Below, piece after piece: positions 38,204 through 50,076 of a DNA stretch of 64,000 nt (position 1 is its first letter; the number at the start of each line of letters is the position of its first letter). The stretch is taken from assembly GCA_030737875.1 (NCBI GenBank), contig CM060918.1:773506552-773570551 (forward strand), written 5' to 3'. A program made the translations under genes and the position numbers. This DNA comes from Allium sativum (taxonomy: Eukaryota; Streptophyta; Magnoliopsida; Asparagales; Amaryllidaceae). Under the pieces are notes generated by a model. It was not told the origin of the DNA. It ran no database searches and was given only the letters and a program-made list of their open reading frames with translations.

Positions 38204-38287
38204 CATATTAAGTTGACTACATGTGGAAGCTGGATTTGCCTGTCACTTCCGTGCAGACTTCTTCCACAATTTGAACTTAACCTCGTG
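38204..38287 (-). other. Stem-loop module 1 in element A 5' LTR
   Basis: Left arm 38,204-38,226 and right arm 38,264-38,287. TTAAGTT pairs with AACTTAA, and TGTGG with CCACA. It is the counterpart of 22,569-22,652. Confidence 0.7.
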
Positions 38288-38321
38288 CCTTAGTACATTT
38301 ACATTTACGCATTAGACCCCT

Positions 38322-38405
38322 CACATTAAGCTGACTTCCTGTGGTTGTTGGATTTGCCGGTCGGTTCCGGGCAGACTTATACCACAAGTTGAGCTTAACC
38401 TCGTG
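38322..38405 (-). other. Stem-loop module 2 in element A 5' LTR
   Basis: Left arm 38,322-38,344 and right arm 38,382-38,405. TTAAGCT pairs perfectly with AGCTTAA, and TGTGG with CCACA. Compared with module 1, the T-A pair in TTAAGTT has become C-G, a compensatory change. Confidence 0.75.
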
Positions 38406-38973
38406 TCGTTATAATTCAAATTTCCTAATTTGGGGTGTGCAACATTTATCCTAATAAAATTTAGGAATTATACCCATTATCATATTATCTTTACTTTCCC
38501 CAATCCACATTGGTCACAATTCTTATTTATTGACTTGCGGTCCAATTTATAGCAATTAATTTCATTGATTGCTACAATTAGTCACCACAAATATATTAAT
38601 TCAATATGTATTACATTCACATATAATTCCATGATTGAACCTTATCCACACATTCAATCATTCCATACAATGTGTATTTTACCATTTTACACTGATTTGA
38701 ACGGATAATAGTTATATGTTTATATTTATACTTACGTACGTTCAACATAGTTATTATTTTTATTTTTGTTATTATTATAAGTTAAATGATTTGGTTAAAT
38801 CAATAGACAAACGATCCTTTTTGCGTTCAATCTTTCCAAAAGGTTTCAAATCTCACAAAAGACCATTACTCTTAACCATTGTAAATAATGCCTAATTGGT
38901 GGATTGACATATTTCCAAATCACATGAAATATATGTAAATATATAATTATGGAATAGCTAATGCAAATTACGC

Positions 38974-39004
<31 letters not shown>

Positions 39005-39578
39005 AATATATGTACATCTGCACCAATTTTCCTTTTTTTTATCCTGTTCATTATATCTCTTGTAATTTCAAAATAATGCATTTTTATTCAAAAGGAGGAA
39101 AACGAAATATTTACAATGATCAAGCCAAAACCCATACAAAATTGAATACAAACAGACATATTTATTTTAAAATTACAATCACACAATTTACAAATTTCAC
39201 ATTTTTACCAAAATTTCATTATTCAATAGTAAACTAGAGATCTGGAATGTAACTACATCTAAATGGTGTTTTATGAGACTGATTTCCAGATCTACAATGT
39301 TATGCAATGTCCTCCAATATATTTTACAATTTAATTGCAATATATTTCATAACATAACTGTAGGAATATGTGTAAACAAGTTTAAGAATACTACAATTCA
39401 TATTATGCATAGACACAATGTATAATTCACAAGTTCTAAATTTTTTTATAACCAGATATGATGAGTGTTAATCTAATTACAGCAATTTATTTATCAGATC
39501 TGATAGGCATAGGCATAAAAATTGAATCTATTACAAACGAGAAAAATACGTTATTATAAATGTATATATAAATTTCCC

Positions 39579-39587
39579 ACTCACCTT
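39579..39587 (-). promoter_or_regulatory. Splice-donor-like site in element A 5' LTR
   Basis: Minus-strand AAGGTGAGT is a perfect 5' splice-site consensus about 330 nt downstream of the TATA box. The other LTR copy has lost it. Confidence 0.45.
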
Positions 39588-39910
39588 ATAACCTCCAAAT
39601 CCAAAGTTTGAACCCTTTAAGCCTACAATTCCCAAATTCTTATAAATCTACAAGTTATCTGGAAAAGGGAAAATTCTAGATGTGTAAAGATGTAAGAAAA
39701 TAAGGAGACATGGGAGAATCTGATTTGGAGCGTCAATCAGCATTTTTTTCCATTAGATTTGCTAATTCTCTTAATTATATATGAATTGGATTTTATTTGT
39801 TTGTTTGAATATATTTTAGGTTAAGAAATTAGTTTTAGAGAAGGAGGAAAATGGCAGAGCTCCGCTGCCGCTGCAGATTTATGTGGAAAAGAATAAAATC
39901 TTACCCCTTT

Positions 39911-39920
39911 ATTTATAGGG
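39911..39920 (-). promoter_or_regulatory. TATA box of element A 5' LTR
   Basis: Minus-strand CCCTATAAATAAAGG. Transcription would start near 39,880 and run toward lower coordinates through the stem-loop modules. The equivalent in the other LTR is mutated to CTACAAAT. Confidence 0.6.
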
Positions 39921-40331
39921 ATTGAAAAGGCCTAGGACCTTTGGATTAGTTTTAAGTTATATCCATCCATTAGTTATAAAAATATCATAACCTAACCTTA
40001 CAAAAACCTAGCCGTCACTGGAAAATTGTCGCCCAGTAGGTCGATCATAGCGGCCGACCACTTAAGCCTCAGATGCCCAGGCCGGCTTGTTTAAATAAGG
40101 TAATATACAATTATAAATTCTTATTTTTTTTATTTTCTGTCTATTTTTGTATTTCTTCCGTAACTTTTCCATATGGACTCCGTTCGCGATACTCCAAACA
40201 AGAATGTTGACCAGAATTCCAAGACAAACGCATTGGTTAATGTTTTATGGTCAAATTCCATCATTTGCAGAAATTCCTATTTTTGAAATTTTAACAATTA
40301 ATTAATATCGCCAAAATTCTGGGTTGTTACA

Positions 40332-40336
40332 CATAT
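40332..40336. repeat. Target-site duplication CATAT, right
   Basis: Partner of 20,972-20,976. Coding similarity of the Tat-type RNase H resumes immediately after it. Confidence 0.9.
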
Positions 40337-40800
40337 TTTCGATCCCATTACTTCAATGTGCTTACGGATCAGCTACTAATGCAAGTATTATTTCGCCCTG
40401 AAACTTCAGGAATGTTATTAAAGTGGAATATTGAGCTCAGTTAATATGATACCACATACCATCCCCGAAGAGCAATCAACGGATAAGCTTTAGCAGATTT
40501 CATTGCCGAGTTCATAGATGGAGGTAATGAAAGGGAACAACCTTTTGAAGTGACAGTCTAGTGGAAGTCGTTTGTTGATGGAGCCATGAATGAATACTGT
40601 TTAGGGGCAGGAATAGTTCTAGAGACTCCCGAAGGACGTTCAGTATGCTATGCATTGAGATTAGAGTTTCCATCCATAAAAAATGAAGTAGAATATGAAA
40701 CATTAATCGCTAGATTGAAGTTAGCAAAGGAATTGAATTTGAAAGCTCTGCATATTTTTAGTGATTCACAGTTGGTGGTACGTTAGGTCTGAAGAGAGTT
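40337..40800 (+). pseudogene. Tat-type RNase H remainder and second RNase H (aRH)
   Basis: The first ~100 bp complete the RNase H left at 20,976 (residues around FNVLTDQLLMQVLF). After two stops comes ALADFIAEF, the normal hinge, then a second RNase H-like domain: FVDGAMNEYCLGAGIVLETP (about 40,570-40,630), EVEYETLIARLKLAKELNL and HIFSDSQLVV (about 40,755). This additional archaeal-type RNase H between the first RNase H and integrase is diagnostic of the Tat lineage. A TAG just after SDSQLVVR ends the open frame at 40,786. Degenerate and inactive. Confidence 0.85.
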
Positions 40801-42236
40801 TCAAGCCAAAGGAGGAAATATGCCTGCTTATCTGTCAAAGCTTGGGAACTCCTCAACAACCTCGACTACTACACCATAACTTATATCCCCAGAGAGCAGA
40901 ATATGAAGACGGAATGACTTGTTAAGTATGTTGGCACAGGAGAAGCTCAGTTATTAGGATTAGTGCGGAAGTTCTCTCTAATCCTAGCACTAAAGACATC
41001 CATGTTGACTGGGTTATGGAGACTTGTGAAGAGCCAGAATCAAGGATGACTCCAATAAGAGAATATCTCCTCAATTAAACGCTCCCAACGGATCAAAAGA
41101 AGCTGAAGAAGCTACTGTGGAAAGCCCCTATATTTCTCATGTAGGATGGTCGGTTGTACAGGCAAGGCTTCTCCATGCCTTCTCTTCAATGTGTTACAAA
41201 AGAGGAATCCAGAGAGATTTTGGCAGAATTACATGTAGGAGAATACAGAGGACATACGGGTGGTCAAACATTAGCCAAGAAAATTATTCGATATGGTTAC
41301 TTATAGCCTTATTTAAACTGAGACTCTGCAGCGTACACAGAAATGTGATAGATGCCAAGGTTCACAAAGAATCCAAGAACATCATCAATAGAATTAACTC
41401 AAATAGTCAGTCCACGGCCGTTTCTTGTTTAGCGTATTAATTTGATTGGAGCATAGCCAACTGCTAAATCCAGCATGAAATATGCCATTGTCGCCGTTGA
41501 TTATTTCACAAAGTGGGCCGAATCGGAGCCACTGGCCATCATTACCTCATAAAAAGTTATCAACTTCGTGCTAAAGAATATTATTTGTAGGTTTGGTGTA
41601 CCTCAAATGATAATCACGGACAATGGGACTGAGTTTGAAAGTGAAGAGTTCAAGTGTTTCTATGCCAAATACAAGATCTAGAAGAGCTTCGCATTTGTCG
41701 AACAAGTGGAAGAAGTGGACAAGATTATCAAATCAACCATCAAAAAGCAACTAGAGAAGGCCAATGGTGGTTGGGTAGATGAGTTGTCGCTTGCATTATG
41801 GCCATATCATACCACTCACAAATTTGCGACTAGGCACACACCATTCTCTTTGGCATTCGGCTCTGAAGCAATGATTCGATTAGAGCTGGAAGTCCCTACT
41901 CATCGCAGAATCCAATTCAATCAAGCAGAGAACAAGCAGATACAACTGGAAGCACTCGATGAGCTTGAAGATAAAAGGGATGAGCAGAGCTTTAAATCGC
42001 AACACCCCAGAGAAGGATAGCCAAACACTTCAAAACCAAAGTATGGCAAAGGACTTTTGATGTTGGAGACCTTATGCTAAAGCAGGCGATGACTAGAACC
42101 AGAGTATTCAGGCCGAATTGGGAAGGACCATACATCATTAGTCAAAAGCTTTTGGATGGCACATTCCAGTTCTTAACTGTTGATGGAACATCGGTACCAA
42201 GAGCCTGAAACAGTGAAGATCTACGTCAATATTTGA
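40801..42236 (+). pseudogene. Degenerate integrase of Tat-type element
   Basis: An HHCC-region remnant (ELHVGEYRGHTGGQTLAKK) lies near 41,225-41,285. The core starts with AIVAVDYFTKWAES at about 41,485, containing the first catalytic aspartate. RFGVPQMIITDNGTEF at about 41,590 has the second. The third motif, normally around HPQ.NGQ.E, is eroded to FVEQVEEVDK near 41,700, so the catalytic glutamate is uncertain. ELSLALWPYHTTHKFATRHT and FSLAFGSEA follow, and a C-terminal GPY-type stretch (RPNWEGPYIISQKL) ends near 42,236. Stops and frameshifts throughout. It would have inserted the cDNA. Confidence 0.85.
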
Positions 42237-42700
42237 TTTAATGCATTGTTCAATTCTTGCAAAAAAATATTGTAAATATTTTGCAAGTAATGTAATTAAA
42301 CATCATCTCTATGAATGAAAGCATGCCTTCTTATCACGATCATATATTTGCAAATTTTTATTTAAATAATGCAAAAGTTGCTTAAAAATCTATTTGAAAT
42401 TACAGGCTATCTAAAGAGCGCAGGCTTCCTCACAAGTCCAACAAGACCTGATGATCCTTACAATACATCTCGACAGAGACAGCTCAAGTGTCGAGTGCCA
42501 CAAATATGATTCTACACAAGTGTGAGGATGTAATATAAGAGAGAGTCTCTAGGAGTCAAGCGGTGAAGAGCACGACAAGCAAGCACAAAGCAAAGAATTG
42601 CAAGTTCCACTGAAGGGGCACCTCCGTAAGTGGGATATATAGGGCCCTGGTTCTCCAACTGTGATCGCATCCTAAGTCAAGCATCCAGTAAAAGGACTGG
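42237..42700 (+). other. Tat-type element 3' region, first part
   Basis: Non-coding sequence after integrase. Near 42,603 begins a ~100 bp unit (GGGGCACCTCCGTAAGTGGG...) that recurs at 48,951-49,085 and in the gag region at 17,724-17,840. The region is cut at 42,700 by solo LTR R and continues at 48,883. ACTGG at 42,696-42,700 is the left target-site duplication. Confidence 0.65.
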
Positions 42701-43436
42701 TGTAAAGGCCCGTAAATCCGTACCAATTTGAGTTGACTAATATCCTACACATTCAACTCAAAGTGCACGAAAATACAGATCTTTAAAAGAAAGAAATAAG
42801 AGGATGAGAAAGATAAGATAGAACTAATAGAATAGAAGAAGAAGAACATCAGAATCTAAACAGTATCAGAGTAAACACGAATCTCACAGCGGAATGAACA
42901 AAATATATTATATAACATAATCTTGAAATACAAAATCTGAATTTGTATATACAAACCATATCAGAGTACAACACATGATATATCACAGCGGAAATAACTC
43001 TTACATAACTAACGGTGAAGCCTCCTGCTCTGAACTCCTCTAAGTGAATCTGCAAAGCCTGAACACTTGATTGCCCATACAAATTTGGGCACCCAAGAGT
43101 TTTGGAAAACACAAACAAAATAAACTCTGGATCAGTCATGGAACTGGTGTGAGTAAATTCCAACCATATCGTTTAACTTTGAAAATCCTTTTGAAACAAA
43201 AAGATAATAGTAAGACCAGCCCACACATAAACATGGATAGTTTTTACCTTACTATAACCAAACCATTTTTGATATCAAAATCCAATGATATTATAATAAT
43301 GTCTAATCAAATAAATAATCAAATAGCAGAACGCTTGCATCTCACGCTCCACATACATAGTATAAAATCAAAAACCGCAGGGCGCTTATTGGAGATTGGA
43401 TTCCAACTATGACAAGGTATGGGACCACCTCCCGAT

Positions 43437-43526
43437 CAGTGTACTCTAGAGGGGATACACTGGGGTTCAACAAGAACATCTTGCAACCCGGCCCACACAT
43501 GACCGACCACTCATTTCTCTTGAGTG
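43437..43526 (-). other. Cluster of three hairpins in LTR R
   Basis: Inverted repeats at 43,437-43,462 (CAGTGTA...TACACTG), 43,489-43,505 (CGG...CCG) and 43,508-43,526 (CACTCA...TGAGTG) correspond in order and spacing to 15,513-15,601 in LTR L. Confidence 0.55.
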
Positions 43527-44633
43527 TATCAAATATATTGCCACCTACGGTTGGGCCCACATAACCGTTATCCGAAGATACAGAAACGAAAGAAGAACGA
43601 ATACGAATTTTTTCTAGATGGTGAAAATACACCCTAATGGGAATGACCCACATAGCCATGCTACCTGCCCGATTTTTGTCATTTCCTGGTTGTGAGGCTA
43701 GAGGTTACGTCTATCTTCAGAACATCTGATCACCATTCACTTTGAATGCCACGTCGTCAAACCCGTCAATTCACTGATCGATTTTCAAAAATATCACGGG
43801 TATAAAAAGCTAAGAGGAATGAATTCCTTCACCAGCAGACGTAATACCTTTAAGGGATCAATCGTACGTGATTTGTTAGGTATACTCTGTCAGACACTCG
43901 TCCATACAAGTTGTCCGGGGATTGGACAAACAGGAAGCACCATTCTGGAATAGAACGACCCTTGCATTTCATTCCGTTTTCAATTATCTTCAGCATAATC
44001 TAGTCTGCAGCGCTTATGACTATACAGAGTGGTTTTCGGATAATATATCCAACTGGTCTCTCCGTATTGACAACAATGGTCAAAACACTTCGATAGTCGG
44101 TTATTTAACTATCGAAGTAAAAACAAACATCCATTCTAATGTACAACTAAACATCACACAACCATTGGCCCTTTTTATTTAACATTAAGTTTCCAGTTTC
44201 CCATATCTTCCCAGATATTTTCCCAAAACCCATTTAACCCTTCACATTTCTTGGAAAACATTTCTAGTTATTTTAACTCTTGTTTTCAAAATATATGCTA
44301 TTAACATTCGAAAACATTCCCCTCTTTCCCACATTTCTTATTTGACTTAAAACCAATGTCGAACGACATAATTTATCATTAATGTTGTTTTTATCAATTT
44401 CCAAACTTTGAATATTTCCATTTACTACGGGGAATATATTAAATCTCAATTATTCGTCTTTGTTCCCAACCCAACATAACACTCCTATATTTCTTTGGAC
44501 AAACATCGTTACTTATTACTTTAGAACAAGTGGATTTCAAACCGAACTATTTCCACCTCCTAGGGAATAGTGCTATAAAATTCACGCTTAAGCTTGGTCA
44601 ACAACGTAAATCTATCGTTATAGTTTTAACTTG

Positions 44634-44885
44634 CAATACACTGTAATATTCCCCCTTTTACACTAATGCAATATGCTGTAATATTCCCCCTTTTATAGCT
44701 AATGCAATACGCTGTCATATTCCCCTTTTTATAGCTAATGCAATACGCTGTCATATTCCCCTTTTTATAGCTAATGCAATACCCTGCCATATTCCCCATT
44801 TTATAGCTAATGCAATATGCTGTCATATTCCCCTTTTTATAACTAATGCAATATGCTGTCATATTCCCTTTTTATAACTAATCTC
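44634..44885. repeat. 36-bp minisatellite, about 7 copies
   Basis: Units read GCAATA(C/T)GCTGT(C/A)ATATTCCC followed by CTTTTTATAGCTAAT. Because 36 is a multiple of 3, one minus-strand frame is open through the array and gives a repeating MTAYCISYKKGN peptide; this is a repeat artefact, not a gene. It lies in the transcribed part of LTR R. Confidence 0.9.
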
Positions 44886-46242
44886 GACGTCTCTGTCCGT
44901 TACAAACTAATATCATCCCTCGATAATAGTGTAGTCGTTCAAGTTGGGGTATTTTATTTAACTCTCAGACCTTGATCGACAACGTTTTTACCTTAGAACA
45001 GATATAAGTCTGTAACTCTAAACTCCTTATTACTAATAATATCAATCAAACCGTATATCTTTCTTTATTTTAAATATGGTTTTATGATGCCATATCCTTA
45101 TTTTGAAAACTCTGTTGTTTATAGTTGTTCACATTAGTCATTAACTCTTCGCTTCATCTTCCTTATACAAATCCATTTAAAACTTCTCTTATCAAACATC
45201 AATAACATTCTTCGTCTTTTGACCATTTCCTTTTTATTCGAATTATTATACCCAATTCCAGTAAATATCTCATCATAAACTCACTACCATGAAATTCATT
45301 AAATAGTGATTAACTTGATCATTTGCTAAAGTAAAACAGTTTACTTCATTATTAATGAACAATACTAATTATACTAGTTCAAATAATTATTTAAACTTCA
45401 TTAATTAAAAAGATAATTAAATCTTATTAATTTTGATTAATTTATTTCTAAACTATTTTCATTAGATTAATTGAAGACCAATTAATCTAAAAATCAATTT
45501 CCAATAAACAGTTGATTTAATCAACTTCAATCCATCAGTTAATTTGTTAACTAATTTTAATTACTTCTCTTCATTTGATTAATATAATGAATTCAATAAT
45601 ATTCTTTAACCGATTGCCTTTTAAAATAATTATCCAATATTTACTCGTAGGATAATTACAGCTTTATAACTTATCAAATAATCGTGTATATTTACTTTAT
45701 AAAAACGAACCATAAAATACCAGTTTATAATAGAACGTTTATTATGGTTTGAAACTTCGTTTTAATTGTAAAAATATAATTCTTTTAACTTCGTTGATTC
45801 GCCTACTGGCAAATCAACTTTTTAACAAAGAGATGGGTTTACGGTCGGTGTTTCCACTTTCTTAATCAATATTGTTTATTTATTAAATCAAAATAACGTT
45901 GAATTTACATTCAACATCAATATCCATACAGGGTTTTTAATGCCATTTGGGTTCAAACAGTGCATATATAAATAATATAAAACAACCAGTACATATAAAT
46001 ATTGAGGAATCCGGTTGGATTCCTCCAACCGGTTTCCTGCATACACCGATGTTAGTCAACACAATTAACACTGATCCATACTAAGAAATATTGTAATCGA
46101 TGGAATCAGTATCCAACCAAATGATGTGTACATATGCAACGATATATATTTTTCAACCAATTTAATTGTAATTACCGAAGCGACCATCACACAGCATTCA
46201 ACCAATATTATAATATTTTAAAATTGATAAGAGTCAGTGAAT

Positions 46243-46255
46243 TTACTCACCCTGC
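46243..46255 (-). promoter_or_regulatory. Splice-donor-like site in LTR R
   Basis: Minus-strand CAGGGTGAGTAAA about 985 nt downstream of the TATA box, equivalent to 11,865-11,875 in LTR L. Confidence 0.4.
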
Positions 46256-47226
46256 GCGTTAACCGTTAAATAACGATTTGCGTCAGTTGATAGATCTGAA
46301 TCCAGCGTTTTATTTTGTTATAAATCAAAACGAACTCTGATTGACTCCAGACCAATTCCATCGTTAAGCTTGCGACTGCACCATTTCATGGTACCAAAAT
46401 TTCGTACGTCGAATATAACTTGGTCCAATTTAATCTCCATGCACTCGCAGCCTAAAGCAACCATACCCCATATGATCACAATGTGTTCGCGGGTTTTACC
46501 AAATAAACTTCTTCCTCCATCCTTGCTGGAAAATACCAAACTCTTCATTTATTTTTATTTTTCTCTTCCGTTTGCTTTCTGGCCCTTTGCCCATTTTTGT
46601 TTCAACGACCCATGTTCAACCTATACAAGTTCGATCCGCCCCCCTTCTAAATGAACAGTTCATCTTCTGCTCTCTTTCCTCCTTAAATTCTACATAGAAA
46701 AAAAAACAACTGAACTGATCGAACAACTCCCCTTTTGATTTTCTCCAACCTCATCCCCTTATTATGAAACACGCACCCATATTCTCACCCTTTACTTCAC
46801 TGCTCCACGCACACACCACTGAGGAGCCACCGAACCTTACCATCCACCAAACGTTCAAACTCCTCTTTCGGTTTTATCCCCTTCCTTCAAATGGCCAAGC
46901 TACCACCGACCACTTTGGATCCTTCTACCCTCACAAATGAAACCATCCGCCTGGTCCACCTTTATAATACTCCATCTCCTACTCACACGCTCGCCTCGTC
47001 CCTCTCAGAAGCCATGCACCCGTCCACCGTCCAGTATATGTGTTCCACAACCAGCTGTTACCCCATTTCCAAATACATGCAACACGCCGAAGTAAAGACC
47101 CACATCCACTTGTTTAATTCTATAGTATTTTCTTGATTTTTAAATGATTTATGAGCTCGCGTTTATAACATAAGAGGGTGGCTTATGTTCTTTGATTTGG
47201 GTTGCTGCTATGCTGAAGGCAGAGAG

Positions 47227-47236
47227 TATTTATAAT
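47227..47236 (-). promoter_or_regulatory. TATA box of LTR R
   Basis: Minus-strand ATTATAAATACTCTCTGCC, a typical plant TATA box with a C/T-rich downstream sequence. Confidence 0.5.
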
Positions 47237-48882
47237 GTGAATTACTTTGCACTTAAGTATCAAGCAATAGGGTACTGAGTGTTTTTAGGTTAGGCTGAAA
47301 TCATCTGCACCTAGTTTTTGTGTAGCTGTATGTAGTATGTGCGGAAAGAAAGCTATATATGTAATTTTCCTTAGCGGTGAAGTTTTAGTCTAAACTTAGA
47401 GTAGTTTCTAGTGATTTGAATGCACAGGGCAAGCATTTTACTCCGGGGTGAAGTTAGGGGATAGGCAGTACGTTTTAGGGGTACTATATAAATCCTTAGC
47501 ATGTTTTGCCTTAGAAGAGAAGAAATCCGTGTGAGGGGAATTAAGGTATGGGAGGATACATATGCATTGCATGATGTTTTAGGTCCTGTATAAGGTAGGT
47601 CCTTTTCCATTACATCAAAAGGTTTACGTGTTTTGTTTACTGAATATATATATGAGACTGATGAAAGTTTCAACGGCATTTCGAAAATATACAAGTTTCG
47701 CATTTTTAAATGGAAGAATGGGGTTGGCGCGTTGCTTGCTCCTTACGGTTTTCCATTGAGATTGCTTTGGCAAAGTTAGTTACTGAAGAAGTTCTCTGTG
47801 TTTTTATAACAATGATGATACCTTAATGCCCAAGTTATAGAGTATGTAGTAGGCTGAGGGTAGGCATGATATTTCAAAACTAGCTGTAAAATAGGAGGCG
47901 TTTTGTTTCAAATAGGTGCATGCTTCATTAAATTCGATAAGAACTGGGTACGGTGGTTGTTTACTTTACTTCCAAGTAAAAGAGTAGAGACTTATATAGA
48001 CCTACACCTATAGCCTAGTTATGTGATTGGACCAAACAGACTAAGGAGGTTCTCATTGTTGAATGTCTACAGACTACAAAAAGTTATGTGTCTATTTGAA
48101 GGAAGAAAACCAAACAGTTATTAAAATTTTTATCAAGTCTGTAAACACTTTTATCTACTTCATTTGTCTAGCTCATATTCCACGGCTACTTAAATGAAGT
48201 ATAGGAAAGCAGTGTTAAATTTTGTATTGAGTTATAAGTGTACCCCATTTTCTAAAACTCTGTTCACATACAGACCCCTATGGACAAAAATAAAAATATA
48301 GTCATGTCCAGTGAGGTGCCACGATCCCAAAAATATAATAATATCGGTAGATTAACTCATATTTCAAAATATTGATATAGGGTGCAAAATACTCCAAATA
48401 AGAAGTTGCGTATTTAATTAATTAAAAATTACAATAAAATTTTAAAAATTAAATTATCACTACGTCTCAAAAGAATCTTGTCCAAATTCGAAACCGATAT
48501 TTAAATATATTCAAAAAGACGTTATGGTCTATATAGGATTTCATAGCGACTTTCTGAATATTTGATTTGGACATATCTTGCAAGCTATACGACGAAATCT
48601 CCATTTTCCACTTCCGTTAGAAAAATATAGTTAAACAGATTCCAATGTTTCTTGTTTCGCAGAAATCCGACTTGTAACGGGTCCTGTACACTCCGTTGAA
48701 GTTCAAAACGTTAAAGTACGAACTACCGCGATATTACGGGCTCGATTATATTTAATATATATTTTTATACGTTCAACTTCGTTTTAATTAATATATAAAT
48801 CCACTTATATTACAAATTCAGTATTTAAACTGATTTAAATATTCAAATACAAACCGATAAAAATGCGGGATGTAACAACTGG

Positions 48883-49570
48883 CGTCTGCCTCGTGGAATG
48901 ACGAAATGAAGAAACTCCCAAGAAAAAAAAAACTAAACATTGTAAGTTCCACCGTAGGGGCACCTTCCCAAGTTGGAGGTACAAGGCCTTGGTTCTCTAA
49001 CCGTGATCGCTTGCCAAGTCAAGCATCCGATAAAAGAACTTGCGTCCGCCTCATGGAGTGATGCAACAACAAAAGCTTCCCAAGTGAAGCCGAAAGGAAA
49101 AGTCCTGGCTGGGGGCTCCCAATCTAGTCTCCGATGCTTGATTTACTGGGCTGGTAAAGGCGAACGTTCGGTTGATATGACCTATCAGGAGGCATCCAAT
49201 CAAGTCATCGAAGGGCCTAAATTACCCGGCTAAGGGAGAAGAATGTTGGATTAAGAAAATGTCCTGTTTGTGGGCGCCCAACCTAGTCTTCGATGCCTGA
49301 TTTACTCGACTGGAAGGGACGAACGTTAGGTCGAAGACCTGTGCATGGGCTTCCAATCAAGTCTCCGAAGGGCCTTGATTACCTGGCTTGATGAGATGTA
49401 CATTGGATTAAGAAAAAGTCCTAGATGAGGGCGCCCAGTCTAGTCTCGGATGACAGATTTACTCGGTTGGAAGAGATGAATGTTGGATTGATAAGACTAG
49501 TCAAGGGGAATACAAACTTGTCTCTCCAAGGCATGACTTACAAGGTTAGTTGAGACAAATGTTGGATTAA
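48883..49570. repeat. Tandem repeats in the Tat-type 3' region
   Basis: First, a second copy of the ~110-135 bp unit (48,951-49,085) follows the one split by LTR R. Then three units of about 155 bp start near 49,100, 49,256 and 49,409, each with AGTCCT, GGGCGCCCA or similar, CTAGTCT(C/T)CGATG and GATTTACT(C/G)G. Repeated 3' regions are usual in Tat elements. Confidence 0.75.
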
Positions 49571-50076
49571 GCTCAAGACCTTTCTGAGGGAACAAGAACT
49601 AAGGACTTCTCCAAGAATAAGAATATGATCAGTGAATAAGGCGGGTTTCCTAGATACATTGGCAAACTCAGAAGCTCTCAATATGCTGGCAAAAGCAAAA
49701 AGGCTTCGCCAACAAAGTAGAGGCTTCTAGTGCCTTGACCAAAACAAATGAAACTCGACAAAGTTGATCACATCCATCTTATGCTATTCGTGATGACCTA
49801 TGGTATAGGGGAAAAACAACCACATTGGAATGGAACAATGCTTAGAAGACATACCACAAGATCATCACGACTGTAACAAACAAAAGACTTGCATTCGTCA
49901 AAGAGTTGAGTACATAAAAGTACAAGAGTTGATGTACAACAAACAAGAAGCAATGTTATTTCACCAAGAAAATCTTCACAAAGTTCAAAAGCGAGGGCCA
50001 ACACTTTCAAAAAATCCGATCAAAGGAAATTACAAGTAAGAAGACTAAATAAAGCAGAATAAGAAGCCAAGCGCTT

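Larger units (their letters stand above)
20977..40331 (-). mobile_element. Element A: non-autonomous large LTR retrotransposon (LARD-like)
   Basis: A complete LTR element in minus orientation, flanked by CATAT duplications. The LTRs are 20,977-31,564 (3' LTR, enlarged by a LINE) and 35,332-40,331 (5' LTR, enlarged by a solo LTR). After removing the inserts each LTR is about 3,695 bp. The interior is 3,767 bp with a tRNA-iMet-type primer site next to the right LTR and a chromovirus-type polypurine region next to the left one. No gag, protease, RT, RNase H or integrase remnant was seen inside, so it depended on another element. Size and architecture resemble the barley LARD class. The first ~180 bp of the two LTRs differ at roughly one base in ten, so the insertion is not recent. 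It lies in the RNase H region of the Tat-type element. Confidence 0.85.
35332..40331 (-). repeat. 5' LTR of element A (interrupted by solo LTR)
   Basis: Plus-strand sequence opens TGTAGCACCCC and closes GGTTGTTACA. It matches the left LTR throughout, except for a 1,300 bp solo LTR plus 5 bp duplication at 36,681-37,985. It retains a good TATA box and an AAGGTGAGT donor-like site on the minus strand. Confidence 0.9.
42701..48877 (-). mobile_element. Solo LTR 'R', 6,177 bp, ACTGG duplications
   Basis: Plus-strand sequence opens TGTAAAGGCCCG and closes GGGATGTAACA, with ACTGG on both sides (42,696-42,700 and 48,878-48,882). The Tat-type sequence is continuous across it. No primer site, polypurine tract or coding domain was seen inside, so it is best explained as one very long solo LTR in minus orientation. 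A TATA box (TTATAAATAC, minus) lies near 47,227-47,236, giving about 1.6 kb of U3 and 4.5 kb of R-U5. It is related to LTR L at 10.8-16.4 kb. The small frame at 46,318-46,548 minus and the ORF at 46,891-47,136 plus have no recognisable product. Confidence 0.75.

Noticed and set aside
44626..44862. Repeat protein with MTAYCISYKKGN units
   Set aside because: It is the translation of the 36-bp minisatellite in LTR R.
46891..47136. 81-codon frame starting MAKLPPTTLDPST in LTR R
   Set aside because: It lies inside a solo LTR, runs antisense to its transcription, and has no recognisable domain; probably base-composition chance.
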